Assembly: GCF_022539315.1 (NCBI RefSeq)
Contig: NC_066333.1
Coordinates: forward strand, 3,100,001-3,164,000
Direction of reading: 5' to 3'
DNA length: 64,000 nucleotides
From: Serinus canaria
Lineage: Eukaryota > Chordata > Aves > Passeriformes > Fringillidae
The translations under genes were made by a program, and so were the position numbers. Every line of letters starts with the position of its first letter. The first letter of the stretch is position 1. Below the pieces are notes generated by a model. That model ran no database searches, was not told the origin of the DNA, and saw only the letters and a list, made by a program, of their open reading frames with translations. Positions 1 to 15,300 of this stretch are shown one piece after another.

Positions 1-264
1 GTCCCTAGTGGCTTTGGAAGATGCACCCAGGGGTCCTGTGGGCTGGCAGCTTGTGAGGGTGTTAAAGGAAACAGCAGGGAGAGGATCTTGGTAAGGAATA
101 GGACCCATTTTTTCAAACCAATCACACGGCAAGATCAGCAAGGAGGGGTGAAAACAGGAATAGGAGTGTCCAGGGAATCACTGAGGTGGTTTTGCACTGA
201 TCAATTTGCTGGTCTCTGGCCCGGGGTAATAAAACCCCCCCCTCTCATCCCACCAGGAACACAC

Positions 265-379
265 CTGCACCTCCTGGCACAGCCTTTTCAGAGGAGGAGA
301 CTTGCTGCAGGTCCCGTCCACTGCTATCTCTTCCCTGCCCAGGTGCTTCACCACGATGCACTTTTTCAAAGAGGATCCC
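265..379 (-). CDS. ACSS2: ACSS2 coding exon 7
   Basis: The exon encodes [20 protein letters not shown] then [18 protein letters not shown], matching the human segment ending in DVQ. The donor (GTGTGT) is weaker than the others. Positions 1-264 are the start of intron 7. Confidence 0.9.
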
Positions 380-3300
380 CTGTAAAAGGAAGGAGCTATC
401 ACACTGGGCTGCTCAGAGGCTGAGCCAGTCCCTCCTGGGATTCACAGGCAGCACTGGAGGCAGGGCAGGGGCCTGGAGCTCCTTTTGTTGAGCTGGAGCA
501 TTTGCTGCCATGCCTACTCCAGGCATTTCCAATGACACCAGCCACAGGAACAGCTCAGAGAGCAAAAACAGTCTGTGCACAGCTTACTGGGGATTTATCA
601 GGTGTGATTCCTGGGAGGAAGTGGGGGTCCCACAAGTCTCTCTCCCAGGACACTGCTGTGGAGATTCCTTATAAATCCCAAATTTGCCTGCCTGTGCCCA
701 AGAAGAAGCGCTCCTACCAGGACAGGTTAGTGGCTGCTCCAACCCCTAGGCATGACTGAGTGTCTCAGAGAGAGGAAAGGCTTCCAAAGCCTGATTATAC
801 ATCAAGGAAAGGTGTAGGTGTTTGCCCCCTTCTGAGGGAAAAGACAGCCTACAAAACACTGACAGAATTATCTTATTTATTTCCCTTCAACCCTGTTCAG
901 GGTATCAACACAGTCTCCATCAGTTAATTCCCACCTTCAGGATCACTTCTGTCCTCCCAGGTACCTATTTTTACAGACATAAAGACTTATGTTTTCTTAA
1001 AGAGTTTGAATTTCTAACGTGCAGACTATCTGCCCTGAATTTCCATGTTTGATCTAACACACAAACCCACGTTCAGTCTCACACAAGCTACACAGATGCT
1101 GTGTCTGTAAGCTTGGCAAAGTCATTTCAGCAGGATTATTTCCCTTTCTGTAACATCTGATGACTGTTTGTGTCAGACCTGCTGCAGAGTCTGCCCACCT
1201 ATGACAACTCCCACTTGTGCAAGAGCAGATTCTGGCAGCAATGCCCTTTTCTAGAAGGGAATCCAAACTTACTTGTCTATACATTTCTGGATGGCTTCAT
1301 CTGCAATCTGCTTCAAGTTGACCAGTTTGTCCCCTCGATAAAAAGCATCTGAAAAACAATGAGGGAAACATCAGAAGGGTTTCCCAGCCAAGGCAGCCTG
1401 GGACAGCTGGAGCAACAAGCAGTTTCAGGAGGGTAGAGCAGACTCATGCACTGGAGTGAGAGGAAACAGACAAACAGCTGAGGGGAAAGCTCTCCTAATG
1501 CATCCTTTTAGCCCAGAGAAACAGATGCCTAAAGACACTGTGGAATTCCTTCTCTGGGAGAGGTCCCAGTTTGACCTGGCAAATCTCTTGGGAATATTCT
1601 GTGGGAAATAATCCAATGCATCCAGAACACAGACTGCAGTTTAGTGGGTCCTTTCCATGCCATGGGAATTAATAAAAACACTATTTCTTGCACTTTTGGC
1701 AAAAACAGCTGGGGAAATGCAGTGGGCTTACATGCAACTACTGCCACACTTGATCTTTTGCTTTACAAGGCCAGGAGCTGCAGCAGAAATGTTCTTAAAA
1801 CTGGGAAAGGTTGGGAATTCCTACATTAGGCCTCCCTCATGATACATCCTGCAAACATCTGGCTGATTTTCAGGAGAAACATGGATGAGAAGTGTTTGGA
1901 AACATTCTATTAGCAGCTGGTGACATCAAGCTTTACAGGACAAACTGAGGGGCTGCTCAGAGGCTTCACCACCTGCTTTCTAGTGGGAAGCACCATTTGG
2001 GCACAGCACAGCCCTGCATCCACTTTGGGAGGCTCAGCTGAGGCACTGGCTTTCTCTCTTCCAGTTCCATGCTTTTAAAATAAAGACCTTTCAGCCAGGC
2101 AACAGGAAGAGAGCTGGTCAGATGTGTGTTTTACCTGCCGTGATGAGGAGAGAGCAACCGCAGTCAAGGATCCGCTCGCAGAGGGAGTCTGCAGAGAAAC
2201 CTGCAAACTGTCAGAGAGCACACAGCAGAGTCAGCAAGGACACACAGAAACCCAGCCCACACCCCTCAGCTGCTGGGCTGTTACCCAAGGCAAATGATAC
2301 ACCACCAGGCACTGATGGAGAGAGCTAAAGGAGTTCATTGCACAGTCAATGCAGGCAAACAGCAGCATCGTAATTGAGCTTCCGTCCATCTCATGGTCAG
2401 CACTCATCTTTCCAGCTCCTCTCCCTAAACCAAGAGCTGCTCCCCTCAGAGCTCAGCACCAAGAGCAGCACAAAGAGCTTGTTCCTACCACAACAGAGTG
2501 CAGAGCTCCAATCCTGGCACAGGCAAGCATGGCTACAACCAGCTCCAGAATCATTGGCAGGTAGATGGAAACCCGGTCTCCTTTCTTCACCCCTGTGGAA
2601 GGAAAGTGAACATGGCATTTGTCAAAATGAACACGTTACAGGGCAAAAGAACAGGATATAGAAATAAACCAATTCTTTAATTTCCACATTTATATGTACA
2701 CAATAAAGCTTCAGCTGCAATTATAGCTGAAGCAGCCATGGGTTCTGCCTTTCAAGCACTATGGCTCTTGAGAGACGATGACAATCCATGTTCTCATCTG
2801 CCTCCCTGAAGGGAGCAGGAAAGTAACCAGAGCCTGCTGCTTGTTGGAAAACCCCAGAGCATCATTAAGCACCGATTTCTTCCTTGTACAGCTGATGTGA
2901 CCAGCACTGATCAGTTTTCACAGACAGAGACAGGAATGAATCTGTGCATTGCAGAACAAATTGAGAATTACTCAACAGACTGGCAGCCACACAAGCAGTG
3001 ACCCCAATCTCCAAACCCTTGGCCAAATGCCTCCCCTGTATCCAGTGCTCTGCTGCCCCAGCTGTGTACCTTGGCTGCGGAGGACATTGGCAAACTGGCA
3101 GACTCTGTGCAGCAGCTCACGGTAGGTGATCTTCGTGGAATCCCCAGGTTCATTCCCTTCCCTGGAAAAGCAAGATAATCTTTGTTACTGTGCAGCAGTA
3201 CAAGGTAAGAGTGACACTGAAAACTGCTCTGGCCAACAAATATGTCCTCACCTGCCCTTCTGAGCATAGAGTAACCAAACTCCAGAAATCCAATCCTGGA

Positions 3301-6300
3301 CTAAAGCTCTCTAATAGTAGGAAAATCAAGTCCAAAGTGCCCAGCCCTGAGTAGATCACTACTGAAAGCAATTGAATGTGTGAAATGGAAACACTGGCAC
3401 TTTCAGAGAGGCAGGAAGAGTCCAAAGCTCAACAAAAAACAAAGCTAAGAGCGACAGGCTCACTCTGGGAGTGCACTCTGGGATTTATGGCATGGCTCCC
3501 TCTCTCCTGGGTGCTCACGCCTGCAGATATCCTGGTATGAAACACAGCCCAGGGTGCAGCAACAGCCAGCCCCCAAATACCTGACATCTGATGGGCTGCA
3601 ATGGGATGCCAAGGCCTGTCTTGTTTTCCAAGGTCATGTATAAATACACCCATGTATGTTTGTCCACTGTCATGACTTATTTTCCCTGTGCTCCTCCGTG
3701 AACCACCTCCAAGCTCCTGCAGCCCAGGCTCTGATGGGAAGGAGAGCCAAGGGACAGGAATGTCACATCCTCAGGGACTTGCTACTGAAGTAGAAACCAG
3801 CTAATTTTAATGTGACTCAACACTTTAGCCATGCAAATCAGGTGGCACTCCTAAAGTATCAGGAGATTCATAAAGAATTTGACATGACTTCACAGTGGAG
3901 AAACAGCTGTCTCCTATGTTCTGGAAAGACACAGACACTTTTGCAGGTCTCTCCAAGGCAGCCAGCACAGAAACTCCAATGATCCTAGATGAATAGGGAT
4001 ATCACATCACTCTCAGCTGCCAGTGCTTCTGGAAAAGTGTCCCCTTAGTGTGTGCAGCCAAATGAAAAGCACCACTAGTGCTGGGGAGAGGCCAGGAAGC
4101 ACCTCCATGCCATGTGCTCCCTCAGGATTGCAGCCAGGCTCTGCCTAGCTCTGAAACAGAAACTTCACCTCTTCAACAGGTCAAACAGAGCACTCCAAAA
4201 TTAAGTATGGAATCCTAGCAAAAACCAACCACTTCCCCCAGCAACACAAACAGCAGGAAGGCTTCTGGGATGCAGAAATGCATTCAACAATACCCTACTT
4301 TCCCAAGTAATGCTGTAAATCATGTCATTCACAACAGTGACCACATGCTCCAATGGCAGACATGGCCCTGGTGGAGAAACCACAAGAGCTGGGAGAGCCT
4401 CACTGGTACAAACTCTTCTCCTGCCCCACGTAGAACAGGGGTTCCAAAACTGGTGGCTACACCTGGATCATCATTTGTGCATCTGCTGATAACATACCTA
4501 CCTTATCCTTCTTGATACCCAGTTACACTCCTGGCTTCCACAGTGCTCTGCAGTAATTGGGACCACAGATACCTGCACTGACACAGGGCAGGGAATCTTC
4601 CCACCACTGGCTGCTGGAAGGGTGATTTCCTGCTTGATGTTTTATGCAAGTCTGGCCCCTTCTAAGAGCAAAGGGGAAAGACACAAGAATACAAAGCTAA
4701 AGCAAAGTGTGGGAATGTGAACCAGTGTCCAAGGCAGGTAGCTCAGCCTTGATATCCCAGCATCCTCCTCTCTTTTTCCCATCACAGCCAGAAGCATCAC
4801 TTTGAGCTAAATGACATGTGAAACTATTAGTCAAGGTCCTTAGAGCAGGACTCTCAGCTAGGAAAGTGAAACTAGGAAATCAATTTCCTTTTTCATTCTG
4901 TTACTTGAGGTCAAAGATGCAAGAGCTGATTCCAGTGCTGGGCTGAGCAGCTGTAACTGATCTGGCTCACAGGAGCAGCATCTGCTTCTGCTGTGTCTGG
5001 CTGTACATTGAGTGCCTTCCCTCACCATCCAGGTTTTCCTTTGTGCACCTACATCAAGGCTGGTGCTGTGCAAACCTGCTTGTGTCCAGATGTACAGGAT
5101 CACTGTGTGTGCAGCTCTCCCCTCAGCCACGAGCCTTGCTATGGAATAGCTCTTAAAAGGCAATTATAATGCTTCCAAATGCAAGCTGGAGCATCCTAGT
5201 CTACTAATCCCACACGTGAAGGTCACTGGGGTCTGCTGGGCACTACAGGCAGGCCCTGTGCAAGCCAGCCCGCAGCTCAACAAACAGGGCAGGGAGGAAG
5301 GATGTCCCTTTGTCCATGCTCTGGCCCAGCAAAGGATCTAATTACAGCCTTTACTAAGAGAGGAGCACATTAGGAGGAAAGACTAGCACAGGCTGCCCAG
5401 GGCCCTTTGTGCTATTTGGGGGCTGAGCACCCAAGGGGAGAGGCAGCCAAGCTGTGGGTTCTTGGGGGAGCAGCCCTGCACACAGTGCCCATGAGGGACA
5501 CAGAGCTGCCTTGAGCCACCCAGCACGAGGCACTGCTGGGACATTCCTGCCCTCCCTGCACAAGAGAGGCACATCTCAAACACGCCAGGTCCTCCTCCTT
5601 GGCAGGATTTTGGAGGGACAGACATTCAGGCCAAGGAATGTACCCAGGCTCGTCCTTAAGGCCAGAACTAAGGCCTCTTGCATAAGGCACTGCAGGAAAA
5701 GCACAGAGCAGAGTCAAAGAGAAGTTAAAACTTTTACAAGGATTTTCAGGGGTTTTTCAGAGTCCTTTCCATCCATTTGCGTGACTGCAAAACAGCTCCC
5801 CTACCACCAGCAGGGCAAACCTCAGGCTTCAGATTTTAAGAAGATCTTTTGTTCAATGGGAAACAAATAATGTCCTTGTTTCTACAGGACAAGATGCCTC
5901 CTTTCAATGCATCTCCAGCCAAGGCCTCGAGCAGTCTCCCAAGAGCAGGCAATTGCTTTACATTTCCATGCCTCTGAAAATAGTCTGGAGTGCCCACAGC
6001 TGTATTCAGTGGGCTACAGCAGCACTCAGACTGCTCAGGAGTCTGTTCTGGCATAAAAGCCCAGTGAATGTTGGATTTTAGACAGGGCATTTAAAGGAAT
6101 GCCCACTTGCATGCTATTGAGTACTCTCTGCATCAAAACCAAGCCTGTAAACTCATGGCATCCAACCTGTGCCAGCAGCACGTTCCCAACAATGCCCTTC
6201 TGACATAAGCAAGGGCTGTCAGCCCTGAGTGTCTCACATGGGATCTCTTGTCCAAATTCAACTGAAAAAGAGATAAAACTGCAAAAAAACCCCTCACTCT

Positions 6301-9300
6301 TCTGAAAACAGTGCCGCAGAACTCACCTCCACAGTTTTAACCCCACCAATCCAACACTTCGCAAATACATATTTTTTTAAGATCTATTGGTGAAAATAGG
6401 TGGCAGCAGCGCTGCTGGGATTGTTCATGTGCAATCTGGGCTCTAACAGCAAGGCTTCTGCTAAAAGGAAAATCCAATTCTCAGCTCCTCAAACATCCCA
6501 GATACATCATAAGATGAAATACATGGTGAAGCATAGTGAGTCTGACATTTTTTTATCTTCAAACCAAGTCCTACATTTAGCAACTGTAATCCAAAATTTT
6601 ACAGCATCATCTGGCTCATGGCAGGAATGCGTTTGAGATTTTTAGCACTTGAGAAGCCTGTGTTTTACATATTGCATGTTGTGTGAATTCTCAGCTGGAA
6701 AAAGACAAGTTTGGCCATATGGAATACATAAGGAAGAAATTCTTCCCTGTGACAGTGGGGAGGCCCTGGCACAGGGTGCCCAGAGAAGCTGCGGCTGCCC
6801 CTGGATCCCTGGAAGTGTCCCAGACCAGGCTGGAGAGGGTTTGGAGCAACCTGGGATGGTGGAAGGTGTCCCTGCCCATGGCAAGGAGTAGAACTAGATG
6901 ACCTCTAAGGTCCCTTCCAACCCAACCCATTCTAATTCTAAGATCTCCACTGAACCAGCTGCTGACTCAGTAAATGCAAGTTCTTCAACTAAATACACAG
7001 ATGCATAACTGGAGACCCTCGGAGGCAGGTCTTCTCCTAGAAATTGTGATTTGTTAAAGAAGTCAGGTTTCCTGCAAATAGGAGAGTTTTGTATCTGCCT
7101 GCAGCCAATCCTTGCCAGGGCCAGACACCCCAAGGGCATCGGGAACCACCACCACTGCGGTGTGAAGGATGGCAGTGCCCAGCCCTGCTCAAAACAGATC
7201 CTTGTCAACATATGAAAGGCAGCCCAGGCTCTGCAGAGCTCTCACCCTCCTACTCCCTTCTGCCAGCAGTTAAAACAAGGAGCTGCCCACTTTAGAGCAG
7301 ACACTGTGACACACAGAAAGCCCCATGGCACACCCTGCCAACATCCGAGCAGGGAACAACTGCATGGAGAAGTCACATGGGCAGGGGAGGAAGAAAACAC
7401 CAGGTGGGAAAGCTGAACACTTGTCACCTCTGTGGCATTCCACACTTACAGGGGGCTCACAGACTGCCTGTTCAGCTGGGAGTTTGACCTTGGAGGTACA
7501 GAGCCATAGAACTGTTTCACCTGATGCCCAGGTAGTAAATCAAGGTTAAGCTTCCCTGTTAGAGCCACCACGCAGGTGAGCAAGTGATTTACTGCTATAC
7601 ACCCACAGTGTGGTAGGGAAGGTGGTTTGTAGGAGCAGGCAAGGTGGTCTGTAGGAGCAGGCAAGCATTTCTGCAGAGCCTCAGTAGCTCAAGCACTGAC
7701 CCTGTGGAGCAGTCAGGGATGTGGAGCAGCCGTTGGGAGAGGGACGCTGTGCCCAGATGCTCTTCTCCTAGATATTTGCACCAAAGCCAGCTAAGAAGTT
7801 ACTGTGCTCTGCCAAGCACCTCAGCTGACTACAGGACTTTCCCAAGCATGGTCTGCTTCACCCACCCATCACCTAACCAAGTGAGCTGAGCCCATCTCAG
7901 CTGTAGGGTGACAAACACAAGGGAGGCAGAGGAACTCAATAGCCATGGGGACACACACTTCCCAGAGCAAACGGACCCAAACAGACCAAGCAAAGCTGAC
8001 CTGGAAATGAATCACCAACACTGCTTGGTTCTTCTCTTTCACCACATTTCTAAAGAAAAGTTATTATGCAAACAAGTAATGCAAATAAGATGACTACGAC
8101 TCCCTAGGCAAAGCTGCCCTGGCATTGGCACAGAGCAGCAGGAACCACAGGTTGCATCAGTGACAGTTACAGTTTTCAAAGGAATTGAGGATGATAATTG
8201 TGGTTTATAAGGGCTATAATACCACAGAGAAGGTGAGGTACAGGAGAAAAGGAGGAAATGAAGCCAAGCAAGTGAAGTGTTCGAAATTTTCAAGATCTGC
8301 CAGACCATCTGCAGATCCATACAGTCAGAAACAGAAAATCTCCGACCAAACCAACCTAAGGACAAAGGCAAAGCCTTTCCTGGAAATGCTCCCACTGAGG
8401 ACCAAAGTGGCTGCAGATCATTTAAGTTTCTCCTCTAAGCTCCTGTGAACACATCACTCACTCCCTTTTTGCAATCAACAATGGCTTTAAACTGAAAGAG
8501 AATAGGGTTAGATTGGATATCAGGAAGAAATTCTTCCCTGTGAGGGTGCTGAGGCCCCAGCTCAGGGTGCCCAGAGAAGCTGTGGCTGCCCCATTCCTCG
8601 CAGTGTCCATGTCCAAGGCCAGGCTGGATGGGGCTTGGAGCACCCTGAGATAGTGGAACCTGTCCCTGTCCAGGGCAGGGGGTGGAACAAGATGAGCTTA
8701 AAGGTCTCTTCCAACCCAAACCATTCTGTGATTGAGTAAAAGCAGTAATCCAAAGTTACCAAGCACAGGTGGGGGGCACCTGAAAGGTAAATTTCCAGAG
8801 CACAGCAAACCATCTCAAAGCTACCAGGTCTCATTTTCTGACTGGCAGAGATGTGATGGCAGCCCACAAAACAATTTTTCATAATGCAGGACAAACGTTC
8901 TGCATTTTACCAACTGGAAAACATCCTTAAGAAAACATTGATTCCCAGTTTGGAAAAGGTGTTGTAAGAAGGAATGAAGCCATTATCAAATGATGCCATG
9001 TCACAGGAACAGTTTGCACAGTGGGGAACCACAGAGAGACTCAATGATCTCAAAGGTCTTTTCCAATGTAGTTAATTGTGTAATTCTGTGACTCCAGCAG
9101 AGCAGAGATGGGGACTGAGGGAATGTCTCCCCTAGAACATCTCTGTTGCCATCTAAACTAAAACATGCTCAGAGCCTAAAATCCCTTCTAAACATGGAAC
9201 CAACTGCAGCATGAGAGATCTCCAGCCCCTGCTTCCCCAGCAGCCTGTCCCAAGAGCAGGGTACAGGGTAAAGGAAGGAATTTTCCTGCTGTGGCGACAG

Positions 9301-12300
9301 CTCTTCATGTGCAAGGTCACCAGGAGTGGCCAGGAGGCTCTTGGGCTTCCTGATCCGTTCCACATCCAGAATTAGAGCAGCCAAAATGCCAGGCAGAGCT
9401 GGGCCAGCCAGGCTCCTGCCATGTGGGGAATGTGCTCACGTGTGAGCCGCATGGGCAGCGAGAGCTCCCGGCGTGCTTGGCCACCGTGGTGTCAGCTGCT
9501 CACACACCTCCTGCCACAGCTGTTCCTAGGACAGCCCCAAAAACTGCTGCATGAAAAGGGTCTGCCTGGACACATCTTGGTTTCTCAGGAACAACAGCAG
9601 GCAAAACTGAAAAAAAAAAAAAAAGGATTTCTTCCTATGCCGCAGCCTTGCTTATGCCATTTGAGAGAGGAATGGCACTTGAGGAAAGACAACCTTTTAA
9701 ATCTGTTTTTGGGAAAATAAATTACATTGCAACATGAAGTTTGGGGAGAGCAGCTGTGCAAGATAATCAGAAAAAGGCACCCTTTCATCAGAAAAAATTC
9801 TGGTATTTGCATGGATTTTTTCAATATGGAAATGCTCTTAACTGCACAAACAGATGGGTCTGCAGCAGGTCTGTAAAACACCTCCATGAGAATATTTCAT
9901 AATAACGGGGCAGACTGCCCAGCCCTGCCCATGCTTAACGTCACCATCTCCCATTGCAGTAATGCAGAATTCCCAAAGGAGTTCTGGGAAGCCTGAGATT
10001 TCTTGAGCAGCAAGTTTACCAGAAAGCTCAACCCCACCATCACCACGTTTAAATCCTCTTGCATCACAACAGGGATCAAGAAAGAAGAAGTTGCGTAATG
10101 ACAGAGCTCAGCTTGGGAGGAGCTGGTGAAAACGTTTTCCCAGTGTGTTCAGAAATATTCGGCAGCACTGAGAGAACATTGTTGAGAAAACCTGGGGACA
10201 GAAAGCCCAGAAAAAAGAAGAATCTTACCAGTATAATGCCATCACTTCCTAAATCCACACAGTTGACTCGGTCCACTGTATTAGAACCATCCATCAGTTT
10301 TCCCCTCCAGTCTCCCCCATACACTTAGGTAGGGCCTAACAAAGCTCTGCTCTCAAATCCGTCTCTGAGCCAAACCATCCCAACTTAAAGCTGATGATGT
10401 ATCCAGCATGAGCAGGCTCCTGTTGGTGTTAAGAAACCCAAACCAGCTGTGTCAAAGCAGGAGCCCTGTGCTCTGTAGGGAACAAAGTTCTGTGTTTAGC
10501 CCCAAGCCCAGCCCCACCAGCCCAACTGACTCCAAAACAGGCACAGTGTATTTTACAGAACAGACAAAATGAAGCTTATTTCCATAGGGATACTAGGCCA
10601 TCATTTGCTCTTTGATCAAGGAATCAATCCTTTACACACCTTTAAAAACAGCTATATGGACACACAGCCTACAAAGCAAACCCCCAACACCCTGCATAGC
10701 TGTCACTGTCCCATAGGAAAATCATATCCATCCTTCTGTTCTTCCTTCTCATTAAATACATTCCCAGCTGCTCTTTGTATCTGCAGCCTTTCAGAAGCTG
10801 AACAAATACCAGATGCATCTAAAGAAATAATATTTATCTTGTGCAGCCCAGCCACTGTTCACTCTGCCATACCCTCAGTGATCCTACATTACAGAGCCCA
10901 GCTGGAGGTGGACACTGCTCCAAAACCACTCTATTTATGAACCTGCCAAAATTCCCTCCAGTTATCCCACTCATGCCAGGCTATGCCCTAAAATCTACTT
11001 CAAGCCCCTTTCTTTAGGCAGTGGCATGCTCAGACATCTCTAAAGGAATCAACACCTCCCAGTGCTGCTGGTTCATCAGCCAACATGGGCAAGTGAACTC
11101 AGTGCCATGGGATTTGTACACTCTGGGCTCACACCTGAGAGGCAGAACACCCCGGAGGAGGGTTTTGGGGAAGGCAGGATCAACAGCAGCTAGGAAATCC
11201 CTCTTCAAGGGAAATGTACTCTCACCCTGACTCATTTGACAAGATAAGTCATTTTACAAGTCATACAGACCACATGTAAATACCCTGGTGATGGTGTCAA
11301 CAGCCACTTTGTGCTGATGGGCTCAGCAAGGAGAATTTGCTCTCTGTGGCTTCATGATTCTCCTACTTGCTTGATACTGAGTAACCACCAAGTCAAGAGT
11401 AAAAGCATTAACTCTTACTTTCTGAAGTACTTTAAAACACAAGAAGACAACCAGTGGGGAAAAACAACAGCTTTTTGCCTATTTTATTTAGGGGAGAGGT
11501 TTATTCAAGCAAATTTTAATTACTTTTTTAAAAACAAAAGAATCATATAGCGTTGCAACAGAGGTCATGTGCAAGACCGACCCAGCACATCAGAGTTTGG
11601 CTGCCCTTAGCCAGCATTTGCAACCCTACCAGCCAAAACCACTGAATGCTGCAGAAGGATGTGTGAGTTTGACACGAGAGGAAACATTTTAAATGTCTAC
11701 CATCAGTTGGGTTTTCAAGGGAGCATGGACTATTTTTACCAGTCTAGTGGGAGTAGGGCTGATATTCAGTACAAAACAGCTGATTGCTTGTTTAAACAAT
11801 TTACAGTTGGGCTGTTGAACAGACCCTTGATGAAGCTTCTGTAAGTAAAATAATCAACAAGCTGCCTGCCACTGGGAAATGCCCCATTTTGGAAAATAGA
11901 TGCATCCCTGGTGGGAACATTCTGCCAAATTTTGAAGAGCTTCTAGAAACACAAAAAGCCAGGCAAGGGAATTTTAATAGAGGTTCAAACAATATCCATG
12001 AAGGACATGGTAGGAAATTAAGCTTTTAATCAGATTTTTGGTGGACATTTCAATTTCATGCATCATAAACCTCCAGAGGTGGAGGCCAGGTATCACTTGC
12101 TGGAATGTCGTTTAGGGAACATCTCTTAGAAGATGGTCAGTGGCAACAGGAATGGAAAACATACTTTACTATCACTGAATGAATCATCAAATGAATGGTC
12201 TGGGTTGGAAGAGACCTTAAAGACAATCTGGTTCCATGGGCATGGACACCTTCCACTAGACCAGGTTGCTACAACTCTGTCCAACCTGGCCTTGACCCCA

Positions 12301-15300
12301 GGAATGGGACAGACAGAGTTTCTCTGGGCACTATCAGGCAGCCAGGTGTGACAAAGCAAACAGGAAGACCCTCAACTTCCTTGAGGGATTCCCCTGAAGA
12401 AGGAAGGTGACACCTATGAAAATGTATTAATGGCAAACTGCCAGAGCTCACAATTTCCTACCGCACCTCATTTCGACATTTCCAAGTGATGTGCAGAAAT
12501 GCAAACAGAGAACTGAAACCTACTACAAGAGGGGGAGGTGAGAGCTCTTGTGAAACCACTGCCCACTGACACTTCAGCCCAGGAACTTCAGGCACAGAGT
12601 CCCCCAGGCACAGCAAGTGCAGCAACCAGAAAAAATGCCACACTTTGAACGAGCACCCACTCACACCTCTTTTGGCAAAGCCTGAGCATTTTGTCCCCTA
12701 CTTGGAGCAAGTCTCACCCACGTGTAGCTGGAGTCCTTGTCCACTGCTGCTCCATTCAGGGTGCCAAGGGAGAACACACAAGCCATTCACACAGCTAAAA
12801 TAATCAGGTTTTCTAGTCCAATGAGCAAACTGAAGGCTCTGATCTTCCGTGTCCTGAATCCATATACAAGTTTACCATCCTCTCTGTCCATGAACTCCAT
12901 TTATCCACCGCAAGTTTCAAATCTCCAGCCAATTTTTGCAATATGCCATCCCAGCACAACCACAGTGCCCCTCCCTAAAGCAACCAAGCATTTTTAAAAC
13001 ACATCCAGTTGTTTGTAACAGCTGCCAGCAGAACAAGACAAAAGTCTCATGGACATGAGAAAATCCAGGTGCCATTGCCTGTGCACACCCACCTCTCATA
13101 CTGTCCCAAGGTGGTTATTGTAACATCCACACCCCCAGAACCATGCAGAAAGGCAGCACTGCACAGGGTATAAACCAATATTTTCAGGTAGGGCTCTAGA
13201 TTCAGCATGAATTATTAAATCCCTCATGCTGAATCTAGAGAGCTGTCAGAACAATGAGGAGGATGAGGAAAAAGTACTAAATAAGAACATAAAACCTGCT
13301 GTCATTTACACAGCAGTATTGCACTTGTGCTCACAGCAGCTCAGTCAAGAGCTTCTCAGACTAAACTAAAGTACCATGTTGGGTCAGAACCATGGCTGAT
13401 GTTTGGCCACCAGGTACAACAGCAGCAGGAGATGCTGTTTCTGGAGCACTTCAGCCTGGCCACCACCAGCAATTCTGTTTCAACACTGCCTTTGGTAGTC
13501 TTGCTGCTGACCCTGAAGAGTGTCCACTGAAAGTTAGGAAGCAAAGGGCAAGGCTAAAGCAGCTCCACAAAAACACTGTTCTTCCAGGCACTTGAATTCC
13601 TTTCTTGAACAATTTTTTGTGGGAAACCTCCTGAAGGTGGTCTGAAAAGAGCCATCTCTGTGTGCTCAGTGCCACCGGCCTCGTGCTTCAGCAGTCTGCC
13701 AGCAGCTCCACCACCTCTCCCAGCAACCCTGTTCCACTGCACCCCCAGGGATACAAGTCAGATTTACTGGTTCCCAGGACCCTCTCCATTGCCCTCTCTG
13801 GACAAAGAGGGACTGGCAACCTCCCAGCCCTTGGCACTGCAGCCTTTTGTAAATACCACCAGTATACCCTGGCCAGCAGCTCTGCAATTCCACATTCAAG
13901 TTCCTGCCCCTATCTGGGGCACATGCCATCTAATCCTGGGCACTTACGGACATCCCACTTGTTTATCTGGTCCAATACTTCCTGGATAATCCCTTGTATT
14001 TATATGGATGGATGCTGTATCCCTGCCAGAAGCAGCTACCAAAGGTTTCTGAGCAAAAGGCTGGAAAGAAACAGATCCAACAAAACTCAAATGAAAGCTG
14101 CTCCCCTGATTCAAGGCAGCAGAGCTGCTCTCCCAGGCAGGAGAAGTTAAAAAACCCTGGTCCTCACTGCTTTGCCATAGAGCAACCACCCAAGTGCTAC
14201 CTGAGGGCCTTCTTTCTTAACAGATTTGATTTAACAGAGACGAAAAATCCCACTCTGTCTCCAGGAGCAGGACTGTGTGTTATTTGAGCTCAGTAAAAAC
14301 TACTTCCAGAGAAAATCTTCAATAATGTGGAATGCCCTCTCATGGAGACACACGTCCAGGGGTGCTTTTGAATGGGCAAAACCACAGGAGACCACAGGCA
14401 CTGGGTAATCAAGTGGTCACCAAGCTTTAATATCTGTCCCTTTCCTTCCTTGCACTGCAAAGCAGGACGAGAGCACTTGCCAGCTCCCTGTTCCTGCCCT
14501 GTCTGGCATCCTGGGATGGAAGAGGCTCTGCAAAGCAGGAATGGGGCTTGAGATATTCAAAACATCAAACTTATCACCCTTCCCTGCATCTCCCTGCAAA
14601 TCAGCAAGTGTACCTGACAGGGATGAGTCAAGTTCTGCTTTCAAGTCAGTCCTTGCAATGGAAAAACAACTTCCAGTGACTCTGAGCATGCCAAATGCCT
14701 GAGCACCACAGTGCTCAATCTGCTGACTCACAGCATCCAGGAAAGCACACCCCACACATGCCTGAAGGAGGCAGTTTGCTGTTCTCAGATATTTATTTCA
14801 TTCCTTTGGCACAACCACTCACCAGGGAACTACCTTGGAGATTTCACTAGTAATGAACAGAATGGAAGATGCAGCACGAGTACAACAGAAACACTTGGGA
14901 CAGAAGAACCTCAAGATATGACAGGGGAAAATGGGTCTCAGCACACACACATAGAGCCCTTGGTTACAAGTTTTAGATCACAATCCCAGTGTTTTCCTGC
15001 CCCTCAGGCCAAACTGACAACCTCAAACCCTTAAGCAGGCATCACCATGCTGCCCTGGAGCAGCATCATCTTTGTATATCATCTGCACCCTACAGCTAGG
15101 AATTCAGAGCAGTTACATGAAATCAGTTAATTTTAAACCCATCATGACCTTGCTCCAAACAGCCCACAGCCAAAGTTAGAGACTCCATTCACCTATGGAG
15201 AAAGGTCAGGGAGCTACACCTGGGGAGAAGCTGTGAGTCCCTCCTGTCCCAGCCTGTACTTCATATATGAGTGTCCAAACACAATGGCTGCCTGCACTAC

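Noticed and set aside
7089..7295. Short open frames throughout ACSS2 intron 2
   Set aside because: They are 60-120 codons, lack codon bias or similarity, and several overlap CR1 fragments.
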